Shown: positions 40,046 to 49,231 of the stretch, piece after piece
Layout of the letters: each line of letters opens with the position of its first letter
Numbering within the stretch: the stretch's first letter is position 1
Assembly: GCA_004000515.1 (NCBI GenBank)
Contig: CP034537.1
Location: 2,108,001 to 2,172,000, forward strand
DNA length: 64,000 nucleotides
Source of the DNA: Pseudomonas poae
GTDB taxonomy: Bacteria > Pseudomonadota > Gammaproteobacteria > Pseudomonadales > Pseudomonadaceae
Direction of reading: 5' to 3'
The notes under the pieces: generated by a model
Told to the model about the DNA's origin: nothing
What the model saw: only the letters and a program-made list of their open reading frames with translations
Database searches by the model: none
Translations under genes and position numbers: made by a program

Positions 40046-42470
40046 TTAAAAATCGTACTTGAAACCCGTCATCACATTACGCGGCGCCCCATAAACCCCG
40101 GCGCTGGTAGTGGTGAAGTATTCCTTGTCGAACACGTTGTTGAGGTTCACCGACGCCGAGAGGTTTGGGGTGATCTGGTAACGCGCCAACAGGTTAGCCA
40201 CGGCGTAGCTGTCTTGGGTGTAGTACTTCAAATCGAAACCGGTTTTGCTCTGCCAGTTGAATCCGCCGCCAACCGTCAGTTTGTCCAGCGGGCCGGACAG
40301 ACGGTACGTGGTGAACATCTTGACGCTGTGGCGAGGGATTTGTGTGGCAATGCGCTGGTCATCCGCGTCGGTGCTGGCGCTGTAGGTATAACCCCAGCAA
40401 CGTTCCAGCCCTGGGCCAGTTCGCCGTTGAGCTCCAGCTCCACGCCCTGTGTAGTGGTGCCTTGCACGGCTTTGTAGGCTTGGAAACTGGTGGGTGTCAG
40501 GTTATTGCCGTCAGGTTGCGACAGGTTGTCCTGCTCAAGTTTGAACAACGCCAGGCTGGCGTTGAGCATGTCGTCATTGAAGCTGCCCTTGACCCCGAGT
40601 TCATAGCCGGTGCCCTCAAGCGGCGCCAGGTAGGAACCGGTCACGGTCTGGTCGCTTTGTGGGCTGAAGATCTTTGTGTAGCTGGCGTACACCGACCAGA
40701 TGTCGCTGAGGTCGTAGACGATCCCGCCGTACGGGATGAACACGCCGTTTTCTTCACGATTCAAATGGATGTCGTCGTAGCCTGCTGCGGTGTAGGTCAC
40801 GTCGTCGGTTTGCTTCCAATTGATCAAGCGCCCGCCCAGGATCAGGCTGGTGGCGTCATTCAGATGCCAGCGTGAGGTGCGGTAGGCCGAGTACTGGTTT
40901 TCCTTGAAGTCCTCTTCGCCTTTTTTTCTCGAAATTGGGCTTGGGCGCGCTGCCGTCCCAGTCGTAGACGGGCCCGATGCTGCCGTCGTAACCGCCGCGC
41001 ATCCAGCCGCCGTAGTCCGGCGCGTTGGTGTTGCGGATCTGCGATAGCTGCACGCCTGCGATCAGTTCATGTTCGCGCCCCAGCAGTTCAAAGGGGCCGG
41101 TGACATAGACGTCAATAGCGTTCTGCTTAGGGTTACCCTTGAATTTATTGGGCAGCACGGCAGCGCCGAGTCCCGTGGCGGGGTCGATATCGCCGTACAG
41201 GTAGCTGATCGCCGAGTCGTATTGATTGTCGGTGTGGGTGAAGTCGAGCTTGGCGCTCCAGCCGTTATCGAACTGATGCTCCAGGGATGCGAAGTAACTT
41301 GTCTGGTCGTGGTCGTAGAACGACCAATCGGTGGCGGTGTTGAACGAGCGCTTGAAGTCTGTGCGCCCCCCGGCACTGTCGAACAGTGGAAAGCCGCTGC
41401 GAGGTGGCGCGTTGGTGTGCACGGTCTGGTAGCTGAAGCCCAGGGTCAAGAGGGTGCTTTCGCTCAGATCGAACTCACTGATGCCGTAGACCAGGTTGGT
41501 GTCCTGTTTATAGCGGTCGACCCAGGAGTGCTGGTTTTTGTAGTCCAGCACCATGCGCCCGCGGATACTGCCGGCGTCGTTCAGCGGGCCGGAGACGTCC
41601 ACCGACGTGCCGTAGCGATCCCAAGTGCCGGCTTCGCCGCTGATACTGGCTTGAGGCGTGGCGGTAGGGCGCTTGCGGATCAGGTTGATGGTGGCGGACG
41701 GTTGGCCCATGCCGCTGATCAGGCCGGTGGCACCGCGCACCACTTCAACCCGGTCATACATGGCGGTGTTCTGGGTGTAGTTGTCCATGCGCGACGAGGT
41801 TGGTACACCGTCGACCTCAAAGTTGCTGATAGCGAAACCGCGCGAATAGTAAGCGTCGGAGTCAGCGCCCTGGCCTTCGCGTACCACCGTGATACCGGAT
41901 GTGGCCTCCATCGCGTCGGTCAGGTTCGACATCTTCTGGTCGGCGATGCGTTGTTGGGTGATCACCGTCACGGACTGCGGGGTTTTCCTTGAGCGCAATG
42001 TTCAGCCGGTTTGAGCTGCTGGACGATTGCGTGGTGTAGGAACCGGTGCCTTCGGTGATGGAACCGGGCGCCTTGCCGGAAATACTCACGGCCGACAGTT
42101 GCAGGGTGTCGCCGGCTGCAGCCGGGATATCGATCACGAAACTGCTGGCATTGGGCTGGCTGTAACGGGCGCGGGTGCCGCTGGTGAGGATGCTCAAAGC
42201 TTGCTGCGGCGTATGTTCGCCGCTTAATGGTGTGGAGCGCAGGCCGGCGGCTTGCGTCGCGTCATAGATGATCTGGTAGCCACTCTGTTGGGCGAACTGG
42301 TCCAACGCATCGGTCAACGATTGTGCTGCGATATTGAAATTCAAACGCTGACCGCTTGCCTCGCTCACTGCAGGCGTTGCGGCCTGGGCAAACGACAGCG
42401 GCAAGCCGACGGCCATCAAGGTGATCGCCAGCGGTAAGAATTTGAACCCCGTGACCTGTGAATAGTGCAT
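40046..42470 (-). CDS. TonB-dependent siderophore receptor with signalling domain (three frameshifts)
   Basis: Outer-membrane ferric-siderophore receptor, 807 residues after correction. Signal peptide, N-terminal STN domain (LNFNIAAQSLTDALDQFAQQ, residues about 40-115) for contact with FecR, plug domain (PQSVTVITQQRIADQKMSNL, EVVRGATGLISGMGQPSATI) and a 22-strand barrel ending FKYDF. Extra A near 41985 and near 40922, and a missing G near 40395. The siderophore cannot be named; the type is FpvA/FoxA-like. It lies downstream of fecR and fecI, forming a cell-surface signalling set. Confidence 0.9.
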
Positions 42471-42486
42471 ACATCCTCCCCGAGTT

Positions 42487-42505
42487 ACAAATGATAATGC
42501 TTCCT
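42487..42505 (-). promoter_or_regulatory. Possible Fur site upstream of the receptor gene
   Basis: Contains the core aatgataat of the Fur consensus GATAATGATAATCATTATC, about 11 of 19 positions matching, 17 bases upstream of the receptor ATG. Weak on its own, but placement fits iron control. Confidence 0.35.
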
Positions 42506-42572
42506 AAGTGCGGGGTAAGACGCAGCAGGCATCCAAATTACCGTGGGAGGCGTAAATAATTTTTCGAGGCAG

Positions 42573-43505
42573 TCAGCCGCGCACGATCAGCACTCGACGG
42601 GTGAGGGAGGTAGTGCGCAATTTCTGCGCACTGATCAACGCGTCGACGGCACTGTCGATTTGCTGGAGGTTGAAGCTGGCGCTGATAGGGCGTTGCGCGG
42701 CCTGGTCGTCGAGCCATATGACCCGGCCGCCCTGGTAGCGCATCAACTCGTCGAGGACGTCCCGCAGCGACGCATTGCGCACCCGCAGTTGGCCGTCGCG
42801 CCACGCTAGCAGGCGGTCGGCGTCGACAGCGATAGGTGGCTGGATCTGGCCGTCAATGACCTTGAGTTGTTCACCCGGTTTCAGCGGTTGATGCTGCCCG
42901 CCGGCCATCACTTCGACCTGGCCGCGCAATAGCGTGACTTCATCCTGGTTCGACCCGTGGCTGACCGAAAACGCAGTGCCTAATACCTGAACCCGCGAGT
43001 TGCCAGCACGCACTACAAACGGTCGGCCATCGTGGCTCACGTCCAGAAACACCCGACCGCGCAGCAAGTTTACGCGGCGTTCATTGCTGTTGAGCGTGAT
43101 ATCGACGGCGCTGTCGCTGTCCAGATGCAGACGCGATCCGTCGGCCAAGGTGATGTCCTGCTGCTGCCCCGTGGCGGTGGCGTAATCACTGCCCCAGGTG
43201 CTCATCGGTGGCGTCAACAGCATCACCGTCGCGAAAGCCAGCACCAGGCAGGCCGCCGCTGCGTAGGTCGCCCGTCGCGACAGTGGGCGCCGCCGCTCAG
43301 TGCGCCGCACAGCGTGGGCTGGGCGCTCGAGCAATGTCCAGAGTGTCTCTACGTTCTGGTAGGCATTGGCATTGAGCGGTTCCGCGCGCCACAACTCAAA
43401 CGCGTTGCGCTGTTGTGCGCTGACATTATCGCCACGTAGACGCGTCCACCAATCCAGCGCTTGCTGATCACGTTCGGACGGCGAGGGGTTTGGCTGATTG
43501 TTCAT
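42573..43505 (-). CDS. fecR: FecR-type anti-sigma/sigma regulator
   Basis: 310-residue inner-membrane regulator. N-terminal cytoplasmic sigma-binding domain (ALDWWTRLRGDNVSAQQRNA), one TM segment (ATYAAAACLVLAFATVMLLT) and the periplasmic FecR domain (DITLADGSRLHLDSDSAVDI, VFLDVSHDGRPFVVRAG, VQVLGTAFSV). The C-terminus (ISASFNLQQIDSAVDALI) is STN-like and contacts the receptor. ATG 43505 overlaps the fecI stop (ATGA). Confidence 0.92.
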   Translation of the reverse strand: MNNQPNPSPSERDQQALDWWTRLRGDNVSAQQRNAFELWRAEPLNANAYQNVETLWTLLERPAHAVRRTERRRPLSRRATYAAAACLVLAFATVMLLTPPMSTWGSDYATATGQQQDITLADGSRLHLDSDSAVDITLNSNERRVNLLRGRVFLDVSHDGRPFVVRAGNSRVQVLGTAFSVSHGSNQDEVTLLRGQVEVMAGGQHQPLKPGEQLKVIDGQIQPPIAVDADRLLAWRDGQLRVRNASLRDVLDELMRYQGGRVIWLDDQAAQRPISASFNLQQIDSAVDALISAQKLRTTSLTRRVLIVRG

Positions 43506-44011
43506 CGGGACTCGTTGGCGTGCAGGACAGCGGCGCAATGGGCCATGGCCTTGTTCAAATGCCGCTCCACTGCACGGGCATCCAGGCCCAGGCGAATGGC
43601 GATCTCCTTGTAACTCAACTGCTCAACCCGAGCCAGCAGAAACACCTCACGGGTAGGCGAGGGTAGCCCATCAATCAAGCGCCGCAAATGCCCAAGGGTG
43701 TTTCCGGCAATCGCGCTGTTCTGTGGGTCGGCGTCACCGGCCAGCGCCTGCAGTTCTTGCTCATCGCTGACACCGCGTACGCGATTACGCCGAGCGTGGT
43801 CGATGCTCAGGTTGTTGGCGATCCGGTACAGGAAGGCGCGAACGTTGCCAATCTTGGCGACCTCGCTGTTCATCAGGCGGATGAACGCGTCCTGCAGCAG
43901 ATCGTTAGCGGTTTCGCGGCAATTGACCCGGCGAGTGAGGTAGGCCAGGAGTTCACTACGATGCCGGCGGTAGAGCGGGCCGAGGTTGCGGTTGCCAGGG
44001 TCGTCGGACAT
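43502..44011 (-). CDS. fecI: FecI-type extracytoplasmic-function sigma factor
   Basis: 169 residues. Region 2 (LLAYLTRRVNCRETANDLLQ, DAFIRLMN, NLSIDHARRNR) and region 4 (GLPSPTREVFLLARVEQLSY, KEIAIRLGLDARAVERHLNK). An iron-starvation sigma factor that directs the receptor promoter on siderophore binding. The set fecI-fecR-receptor is complete. Confidence 0.93.
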   Translation of the reverse strand: MSDDPGNRNLGPLYRRHRSELLAYLTRRVNCRETANDLLQDAFIRLMNSEVAKIGNVRAFLYRIANNLSIDHARRNRVRGVSDEQELQALAGDADPQNSAIAGNTLGHLRRLIDGLPSPTREVFLLARVEQLSYKEIAIRLGLDARAVERHLNKAMAHCAAVLHANESR

Positions 44012-44054
44012 GGCGGGGGCGCCGCTCTGGGAAGTAGGGGAGTGCGATGTTAGT

Positions 44055-44073
44055 GGTAATGAGAAGTTGTCGC
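44055..44073 (-). promoter_or_regulatory. Possible Fur site upstream of fecI
   Basis: ggtaatgagaa matches the left 11 positions of the Fur consensus at 9 of 11; the right half is poor. It lies 44 bases upstream of the fecI start. Confidence 0.3.
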
Positions 44074-44232
44074 AAGAACGTCAGGTATTCAAGGCGCATT
44101 GCCCATGTGCCGTTTTCAACTGTGCTTCAAACGCCTGCAATCCAGAATGCATCGTCTGCAAAGGGCTATTTGGGTTCTGAAAATGGGGTTTTCAGGGTAG
44201 GGGGTGCTTTATGGGGAGAGTCAAGTCACCAC

Positions 44233-44260
44233 AAAAAGCCTGCTTTTCAGGGCAGGCTTA
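44233..44260 (-). terminator. Rho-independent terminator of the ycaC-like gene
   Basis: Stem agcctgc / gcaggct with a T-run in the minus-strand direction, 18 bases beyond the ycaC-like stop. The rest of the 44012-44277 gap holds the fecI promoter region and nothing else I can name. Confidence 0.8.
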
Positions 44261-44277
44261 TTGGGCGGCGCGCGTTG

Positions 44278-44910
44278 TTAGTCTTTGCGAGCCGTCAGCG
44301 CCGAATAACCATTCATCAAGTTGCGATAGTTCGGAATCCGCTGGGACAGCAAGTTGCCCAGCCCTTCAATATCGTTGCGCCAGTCGCGATGCAGCTCACA
44401 GGCCACCGAGAACCAGTTCATCATCTGCGCGCCCGCTTGAGTCATACGACTCCATGCCGCCTGCTGCACCGTGGTGTTGAACGTACCCGACGCATCAGTC
44501 ACCACAAACACGTCAAACCCTTCTGCCAACGCCGACAGTGTCGGGAACGCCACGCACACATCCGTGACCACACCCGCAATGATGATCTGCTTGCGGCCAG
44601 TGGCCTTGATCGCCTTGACGAAATCTTCGTTGTCCCACGCGTTGATCTGGCCAGGGCGAGCGATGTACGGCGCGTCCGGGAACATCTCTTTCAGCTCAGG
44701 AACCAGCGGGCCATTCGGGCCTTGTTCGAAGCTGGTGGTGAGGATGGTCGGTAGTTCGAAGAACTTGGCCAGGTCCGCCAGGGCGAGCACGTTGTTCTTG
44801 AACTCGTTGGGGGAGAAGTCCTGGACCAGGGAGATCAGGCCGGTTTGGTGGTCGACCAGCAGGACTACGGCGTCGTCTTTGTTGAGGCGGTTATAGGTTG
44901 GAGTGCTCAT
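44278..44910 (-). CDS. ycaC: YcaC-type isochorismatase-family hydrolase
   Basis: 210-residue cysteine hydrolase, close to E. coli YcaC. The triad is visible: Asp in VVLLVDHQTGLI, a Lys in the ATGRKQ region, and the nucleophile Cys in AGVVTDVCVAFPTLSALA. The physiological substrate is unknown. It is the last gene before the accessory region. Confidence 0.88.
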   Translation of the reverse strand: MSTPTYNRLNKDDAVVLLVDHQTGLISLVQDFSPNEFKNNVLALADLAKFFELPTILTTSFEQGPNGPLVPELKEMFPDAPYIARPGQINAWDNEDFVKAIKATGRKQIIIAGVVTDVCVAFPTLSALAEGFDVFVVTDASGTFNTTVQQAAWSRMTQAGAQMMNWFSVACELHRDWRNDIEGLGNLLSQRIPNYRNLMNGYSALTARKD

Positions 44911-45263
44911 GGTTGAATCCTTTTTGTTTAGGTTGGTTGGGCGTTGTGTTCAACATGGGCATAGGTTAATGGTGGGTTGGAGTGGGATAAATCAGGCGGG
45001 GCGAGTCTTACTGTCAACCTAGGAGAGACAATAAGGGGTTGCGGTTTGTGCCGCAGCTTGTTGCATGGTCAAAGGAGGGTGAATTGAGGTGCGTCAGAGG
45101 GGAGTGGGGTGCCAGTGCTTGTTTTTCAGGCATTAAAAAGCCGGCTTGTGGCCGGTGTTCTTATTAAATATGTTGTTGATTTTAAAATACTTTATTTTTG
45201 CTTGTCGTATTGACCCACACTTTGACCCACACTGATGCGAGTTGCTGCCCTGGGAGGCTGATC
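44911..45263. other. Intergenic junction between chromosome and accessory element
   Basis: 353 bases without a gene. Contents: the ycaC promoter region, a weak hairpin ccggc / gccgg near 45141-45155, an AT-rich stretch (45160-45205) and a 12-base tandem repeat (45210-45233). No tRNA and no integrase is visible. Confidence 0.6.
45210..45233. repeat. Tandem 12-base repeat at the island edge
   Basis: TTGACCCACACT occurs twice without a gap. It follows an AT-rich stretch and precedes the first element gene. It could be an attachment-site or recombinase arm site, or the remnant of an integrase 3' end. Confidence 0.6.
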
Positions 45264-45937
45264 TCAGATGTTCCTAGGGCTCATCATTTCATGCTTCGCT
45301 AGGACGGCCCTGATTGCCTCCTGGATCTCGCGCATTCGCTTCTCGGCAATCCTGTTAGCTTCTGACTCCTGCTCAGCCGAAAGTTCGGGGGTCTGTTCGT
45401 TGAGGTATACCTGCCAGCCAGCCAGTCGTCTCAGGCTGGCGTCCAGGTGCTTGGTGGTCACCTCGAGCCTGATCTTGTTCAGCTCCTGCGCAAGCTTGCT
45501 TGAGTTGCGGGTGATTGTTTTCTCCAGGGCCTCGCGTCGCTTTCCCTCTTTCTGATCTTGGCTCGACTGCAGGGCGCCTGCGATCAGGCTTTCTATGATC
45601 GCTGTTTCGGTGGTGTCAGCATTTTTTGCAAGGATTTTTAGCTTGTCCTTGGTGTTGAGAGGCAGGGTGAAAGAGCACGTTTTTCGCCCGCCTTCCGCCA
45701 GTCTATAGCGCCGCTGTCTGATGGAGTTTCTCATCCGTTCAATGAGCTTTACGCCTGCTGCATATTTTTCTAGCTCATGGATCGACTCGGCGAGCGAGTG
45801 GTAAAGCATGGGGGTGTCGGGCTGGGCTTGGCCTTAAGCCCTTCAGGCCATCGCTTCGACAGGTAGCTCGCTGCCCACTCCGCCTCTTTGCGATCGAGTT
45901 CATTTAGCCAGCTTGGCGCATTTTCAGTCTCAGCCAT
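45264..45937 (-). CDS. RHH-like element protein of unknown function (one frameshift)
   Basis: From ATG 45937 (MAETENAPSWLNELDRKEAE, with a strong G/A-rich RBS) and with one missing C near 45813 restored, the frame runs 224 residues; without this it would start only at 45809. The middle part (RKTCSFTLPLNTKDKLKILA, KNADTTETAIIESLIAGAL) resembles a ribbon-helix-helix DNA-binding motif, followed by a charged coiled-coil region. Probably a regulator or plasmid/phage-type accessory protein of the small element. Divergent from the 46175 gene across a palindrome-rich region. Confidence 0.6.
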
Positions 45938-46011
45938 CCCCTCTTACCCCTCCCGTTTAGCGGTGCCGGTGCGCCGCACTCGTTCGATTTTTGACGATCG
46001 TTAACAGTGAG

Positions 46012-46029
46012 ATTAACAGATCTGTTAAT
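46012..46029. promoter_or_regulatory. Palindromic operator cluster (TTAACAG motif)
   Basis: Perfect 18-base palindrome attaacaga|tctgttaat. Within 100 bases lie further ttaac/gttaa copies (near 46000, 46061, 46084 and 46095). The whole AT-rich region 45938-46174 separates two divergent element genes and probably binds a repressor encoded by the element. Confidence 0.6.
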
Positions 46030-46174
46030 TGGCATACGTCATGCGTGTTTAATGGTAAGGTTAACTCATTCATTACAGGATGTGTTAATCGTCCTGTTAC
46101 ATGAATTATGGTTTGTGGGAAAATAGGGTATAAAATCTGATCTAATTTGATCATGAAATTTTAGGTTAAGAGCT

Positions 46175-47460
46175 ATGATAGCCTTCTTGAAGATTGATGT
46201 TGAGGCTGAATCAAGATTCTTCCTGCAAGCATTTCTATGCATGAATGACTTGAGTCTGGAGGCCCCTTACAAGATCAAGTCGGTAGCGAAGCAGCTCTGC
46301 TTGACGGAGAGATTTGTCCGGGGCGCATCGCAAGAGTTGGTCAGGGCTAGGCTTCTGAGGGAAAGCAAGCAGGAAGGCGGGGTTGGGCGTCCTGGTGTTG
46401 GATACGTTGCCTCGGAGCGCTTGCTTAGAGTGCTCGCCGAAGTAGGCAGAGAATTCACCCACCAAGAGCTAATGCTTCGCCTTTTTCTTGAGCCGGACAT
46501 TTACGCAGTTGGAGAGGGTGAAACGTCGGCATCGACAGATCAGGAGGAAAAGTCATCCCGCTCCGCTACCCGCAAAGACGGTCGACCTGCTGCCCCTGGT
46601 GCCAAGGGGCGGCTGGGGGCTGCCTCCCGGATGTTATTGGCCGCTCTTCTCAGCGAGGCTGACGAGTGCGGTGTCGTGACTGGGCTTGGAGGGCCGAGGC
46701 TCAGGGCCATGACTGGACTCGACTCCTTATCGATCAAGCATCAATTGAAGCGTCTTTTGAGCTTGGGGTTCGTTCGTAGCTATGTGCCGGGGCTGTCGAA
46801 TGGGGTTTTCGTTGGCTCAAAGGTCACGAGCATTTACTACCTGAACCTTGATCACCCACAGCTCCGTGTGAAGCAGAGGCAGCGGGGATTGGTGGTGTAC
46901 GCAACTCAGGGGCCGAACAAGTACGACATGCTTGAATCGGCAATGCCTACGACAGAGGCACTAAAAGTATTGGGGCCTAGAGCTTTGGATATGCTCTATC
47001 ACAAGCTGGCAAGCCATACATCCCACCTGCTGACGGCTATTTGGGCGGCCCCTGAGTACGAGCTTGTTGACGTTAAAGCGGCAGTTCTTGAAAGGATTGC
47101 TGGTGAGCTGGGTGGGCCACTGACTGTTGGTGCTGATCGGGGTGTGCCTGGCCCATGGGATGGCTTGATGGAAAGCTTCCATGCTGAAGCGTGTAGATGG
47201 GCCGAGAGCATCTACAAAGGGCTGCGCCGAATGAAAGTGTGGCAAGGATACAGGCCCCAGCTGGTTAGACTCATCCCTGCTCCAGTCAGAAGCGATGGCT
47301 GGAGCATTGTGTCGCTGGTTGTCTATCCAGCCCCAGAGCCAGCAATACATGTCTTTGGGTATGGGACGTGCGCGGAGGGAGGCTTGACTCGTATGTGCGA
47401 GAGGATGCATTGGACCTGGCGCTGCGCTATGAGGTGGCGCTTTTGACCAAGGCACCCTAG
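46175..47460 (+). CDS. Element-encoded winged-helix-like protein (probable frameshift at the end)
   Basis: About 428 residues. The N-terminus has two helix-turn-helix-like blocks (SVAKQLCLTERFVRGASQEL, then AMTGLDSLSIKHQLKRLLSL), both followed by strand-like wings, suggesting DNA binding. The rest is unfamiliar. As written, the frame ends at 47446 with a basic tail; one missing base near 47375 would give the more protein-like end YVREDALDLALRYEVALLTK and stop TAG 47458-47460. It is a conserved-type hypothetical of AlpA/Gp2 elements, no function assigned. Confidence 0.6.
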
Positions 47461-47527
47461 GCGAGCTACAGGCCGGTCATTTTTACCGCCACCGCAGATC
47501 CTCTGAGCCATACAGAGGAGCCTGCTC

Positions 47528-47758
47528 ATGCGAATCATGCGATTGAAAGAGGTAATCGATACAACTGGCCTGTCTCGGTCGACCCTGTACAAGTACATCG
47601 GGGAAGGCAGGTTCGTTTCCCCGGTCTCGCTAGGCGATAGATCAATTGGATTTGTCGAAAGCGAGGTCTTTGATTGGATTCTGGCCAGGATCGAAGAGCG
47701 TGACCTGGCGGAGGAGGCTGCAATGCGTTCCACCAGCCGCCTAAGTGTAGCCAAGTAG
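47528..47758 (+). CDS. AlpA-family transcriptional regulator
   Basis: 76-residue MerR-like HTH protein: MRLKEVIDTTGLSRSTLYKY followed by IGEGRFVSPVSLGDRSIGFV. AlpA proteins control excision or other genes of P4-like and related integrated elements. ATG 47528 or 47537. Followed by a strong hairpin terminator. Confidence 0.9.
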   Translation: MRIMRLKEVIDTTGLSRSTLYKYIGEGRFVSPVSLGDRSIGFVESEVFDWILARIEERDLAEEAAMRSTSRLSVAK

Positions 47759-47766
47759 AGCCGATC

Positions 47767-47806
47767 ATAAACGCCATGACTCGCTAAGGCTGGTCATGGC
47801 GTTTAT
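47767..47806. terminator. Hairpin terminator after alpA
   Basis: Perfect 14-base arms ataaacgccatgac / gtcatggcgtttat with a 12-base loop, 8 bases after the alpA stop. No long T-run. Confidence 0.65.
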
Positions 47807-47864
47807 GCCGTTGGGGGCAAAGTTCTCAGCTAACTCTCCCAACGTTAAGCGCGGCGAATCTCTC

Positions 47865-47903
47865 GGCTGGCCGAGCAATGTTGCTCCCATTGCTCGGCCA
47901 GCC
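47865..47903. repeat. Strong hairpin upstream of the Rep-like gene (candidate replication origin)
   Basis: Perfect 16-base arms ggctggccgagcaatg / cattgctcggccagcc with a 7-base loop. It lies in the 330-base gap between alpA and the Rep-like gene. Rolling-circle initiators nick at such cruciforms, so this is a candidate double-strand origin; a terminator is the plainer alternative. Confidence 0.5.
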
Positions 47904-48051
47904 TGGGGTGGCCGCTGGGGCTTGGATCGGGATCTAGTTATATAGCTCTGGACTATCAATTTATAACCACGCAATAGCCTGAGCTCTAATGGCAGCACGA
48001 ACTCTAACACCCTGCCTATGGGTTAGGTCATCGGTGAAAAATACACATCAC

Positions 48052-48082
48052 GTACCTGATATGCCAAAAACTAATCAGGTAC
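48052..48082. promoter_or_regulatory. Inverted repeat at the Rep-like start
   Basis: gtacctgat / atcaggtac, perfect 9-base arms, 13-base spacer, ending 6 bases before ATG 48089. It would cover the RBS region, so a repressor or a folded RNA there could limit Rep synthesis. Confidence 0.55.
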
Positions 48083-48088
48083 ACAACC

Positions 48089-49053
48089 ATGACCAAACGA
48101 AACACCCACACCAGTCCATCCCGGTCCGATACCTCTATCCGGATTGAGCGTCTCATCAACGCCATCCAGCGTTCAGATAGCCAAGCCTACCGAATCAGAT
48201 ACTCGAAGCATGGTGATGAACTGGTCAGTGAAACCAGGCTGTCAAAGTACTTCGATGGGATCGAGCAGATGATCGCGCTGTTCGAGGGAGATGTGGAGTA
48301 CCAGTCCAGCTGGCACTTGAGCCTCTTTCAGCAAGCCTGCCAGACCATTGGGGTTGAGCTCAGCCCATGTGGCATTACCTGCTTGAGCGAGGACGGAACA
48401 CGCTACCTGAGCACCAGCGAGACACTGAACGAACTGACCAAGTGCATCCGTACTCTCCGCACCCAAAAGAGGTTCATGCGTCGGGACGCTGACCAGCGCT
48501 ACCTGGCTATTCAGCAGGAGATCGAGATCGGTAGCTACGTGGATGCCGTGCTTGATCGCTATGCCCGTACCTGCGTGGTCAGGGTTGATCTGTATTACCG
48601 GACAGAGGTCCAAGCGAGGTTGCGTGTGGAGCGCGTATTCGACGACCTGAATCGGTTGATTGCTGAGCGTGAGCGTAACCTGATTTTTGACCATGAAACC
48701 GGCTACATCTGCAGCGTTGAGCAAGGCGAGGATCGGGGCTATCACATCCATGCTGCGTTCTTCTTCAACGGTGCTGAAGTGAATGCCGACATCTACAAGG
48801 CCCAGCGGATCGGTGAGCTGTGGGAGCGCATTACCCGTGGTCAGGGCTGCTTCAACAACTGCAACCTCGAAAGGATAAATACCAAGACAGGCTTGGCATT
48901 GGCCTGATCCACCGGCGAGACCTGAACGCGCGGGGTAACGTGCATTACGCCATGCGTTACCTGGTCAAGAATGATCAACACCTGCGACTCAAGCCGGTTG
49001 GTGCTCGTTGCTTGCGTAAGGGGCAGGCAAAGAAAGGCTTGCGGGGCGACTAA
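48089..49053 (+). CDS. Inovirus Gp2/YagK-YfjJ-like replication protein (one frameshift)
   Basis: 321 residues after correction. The C-terminal domain matches the inovirus Gp2 / YagK-YfjJ type: VVRVDLYYRTEVQARLRVER, DHETGYICSVEQGEDRGYHI, HAAFFFNGAE, then GIGLIHRRDLNARGNVHYAM and RYLVKNDQHLRLK. A His-Ile-His motif (residues 219-221) is an HUH signature, as in rolling-circle initiators. One A is missing near 48868. It probably initiates replication of the excised element. Confidence 0.78.
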
Positions 49054-49231
49054 TCGGTTCGCTCCCCTGGCGACCATATTGATCACGCAGGTTGGGTCGG
49101 TAGTTCAAGCTCGCGCTGGTGATCTGGTGGGTTGCCAGCGTGCTGGACGCTAGCGCGGTGCCTGTGGAGTCCTGGTCGGCCGATGGTTTAGGCTCTGTCC
49201 AGGAATCTAAGGCTGCTGTGAGTGCTGTGGG

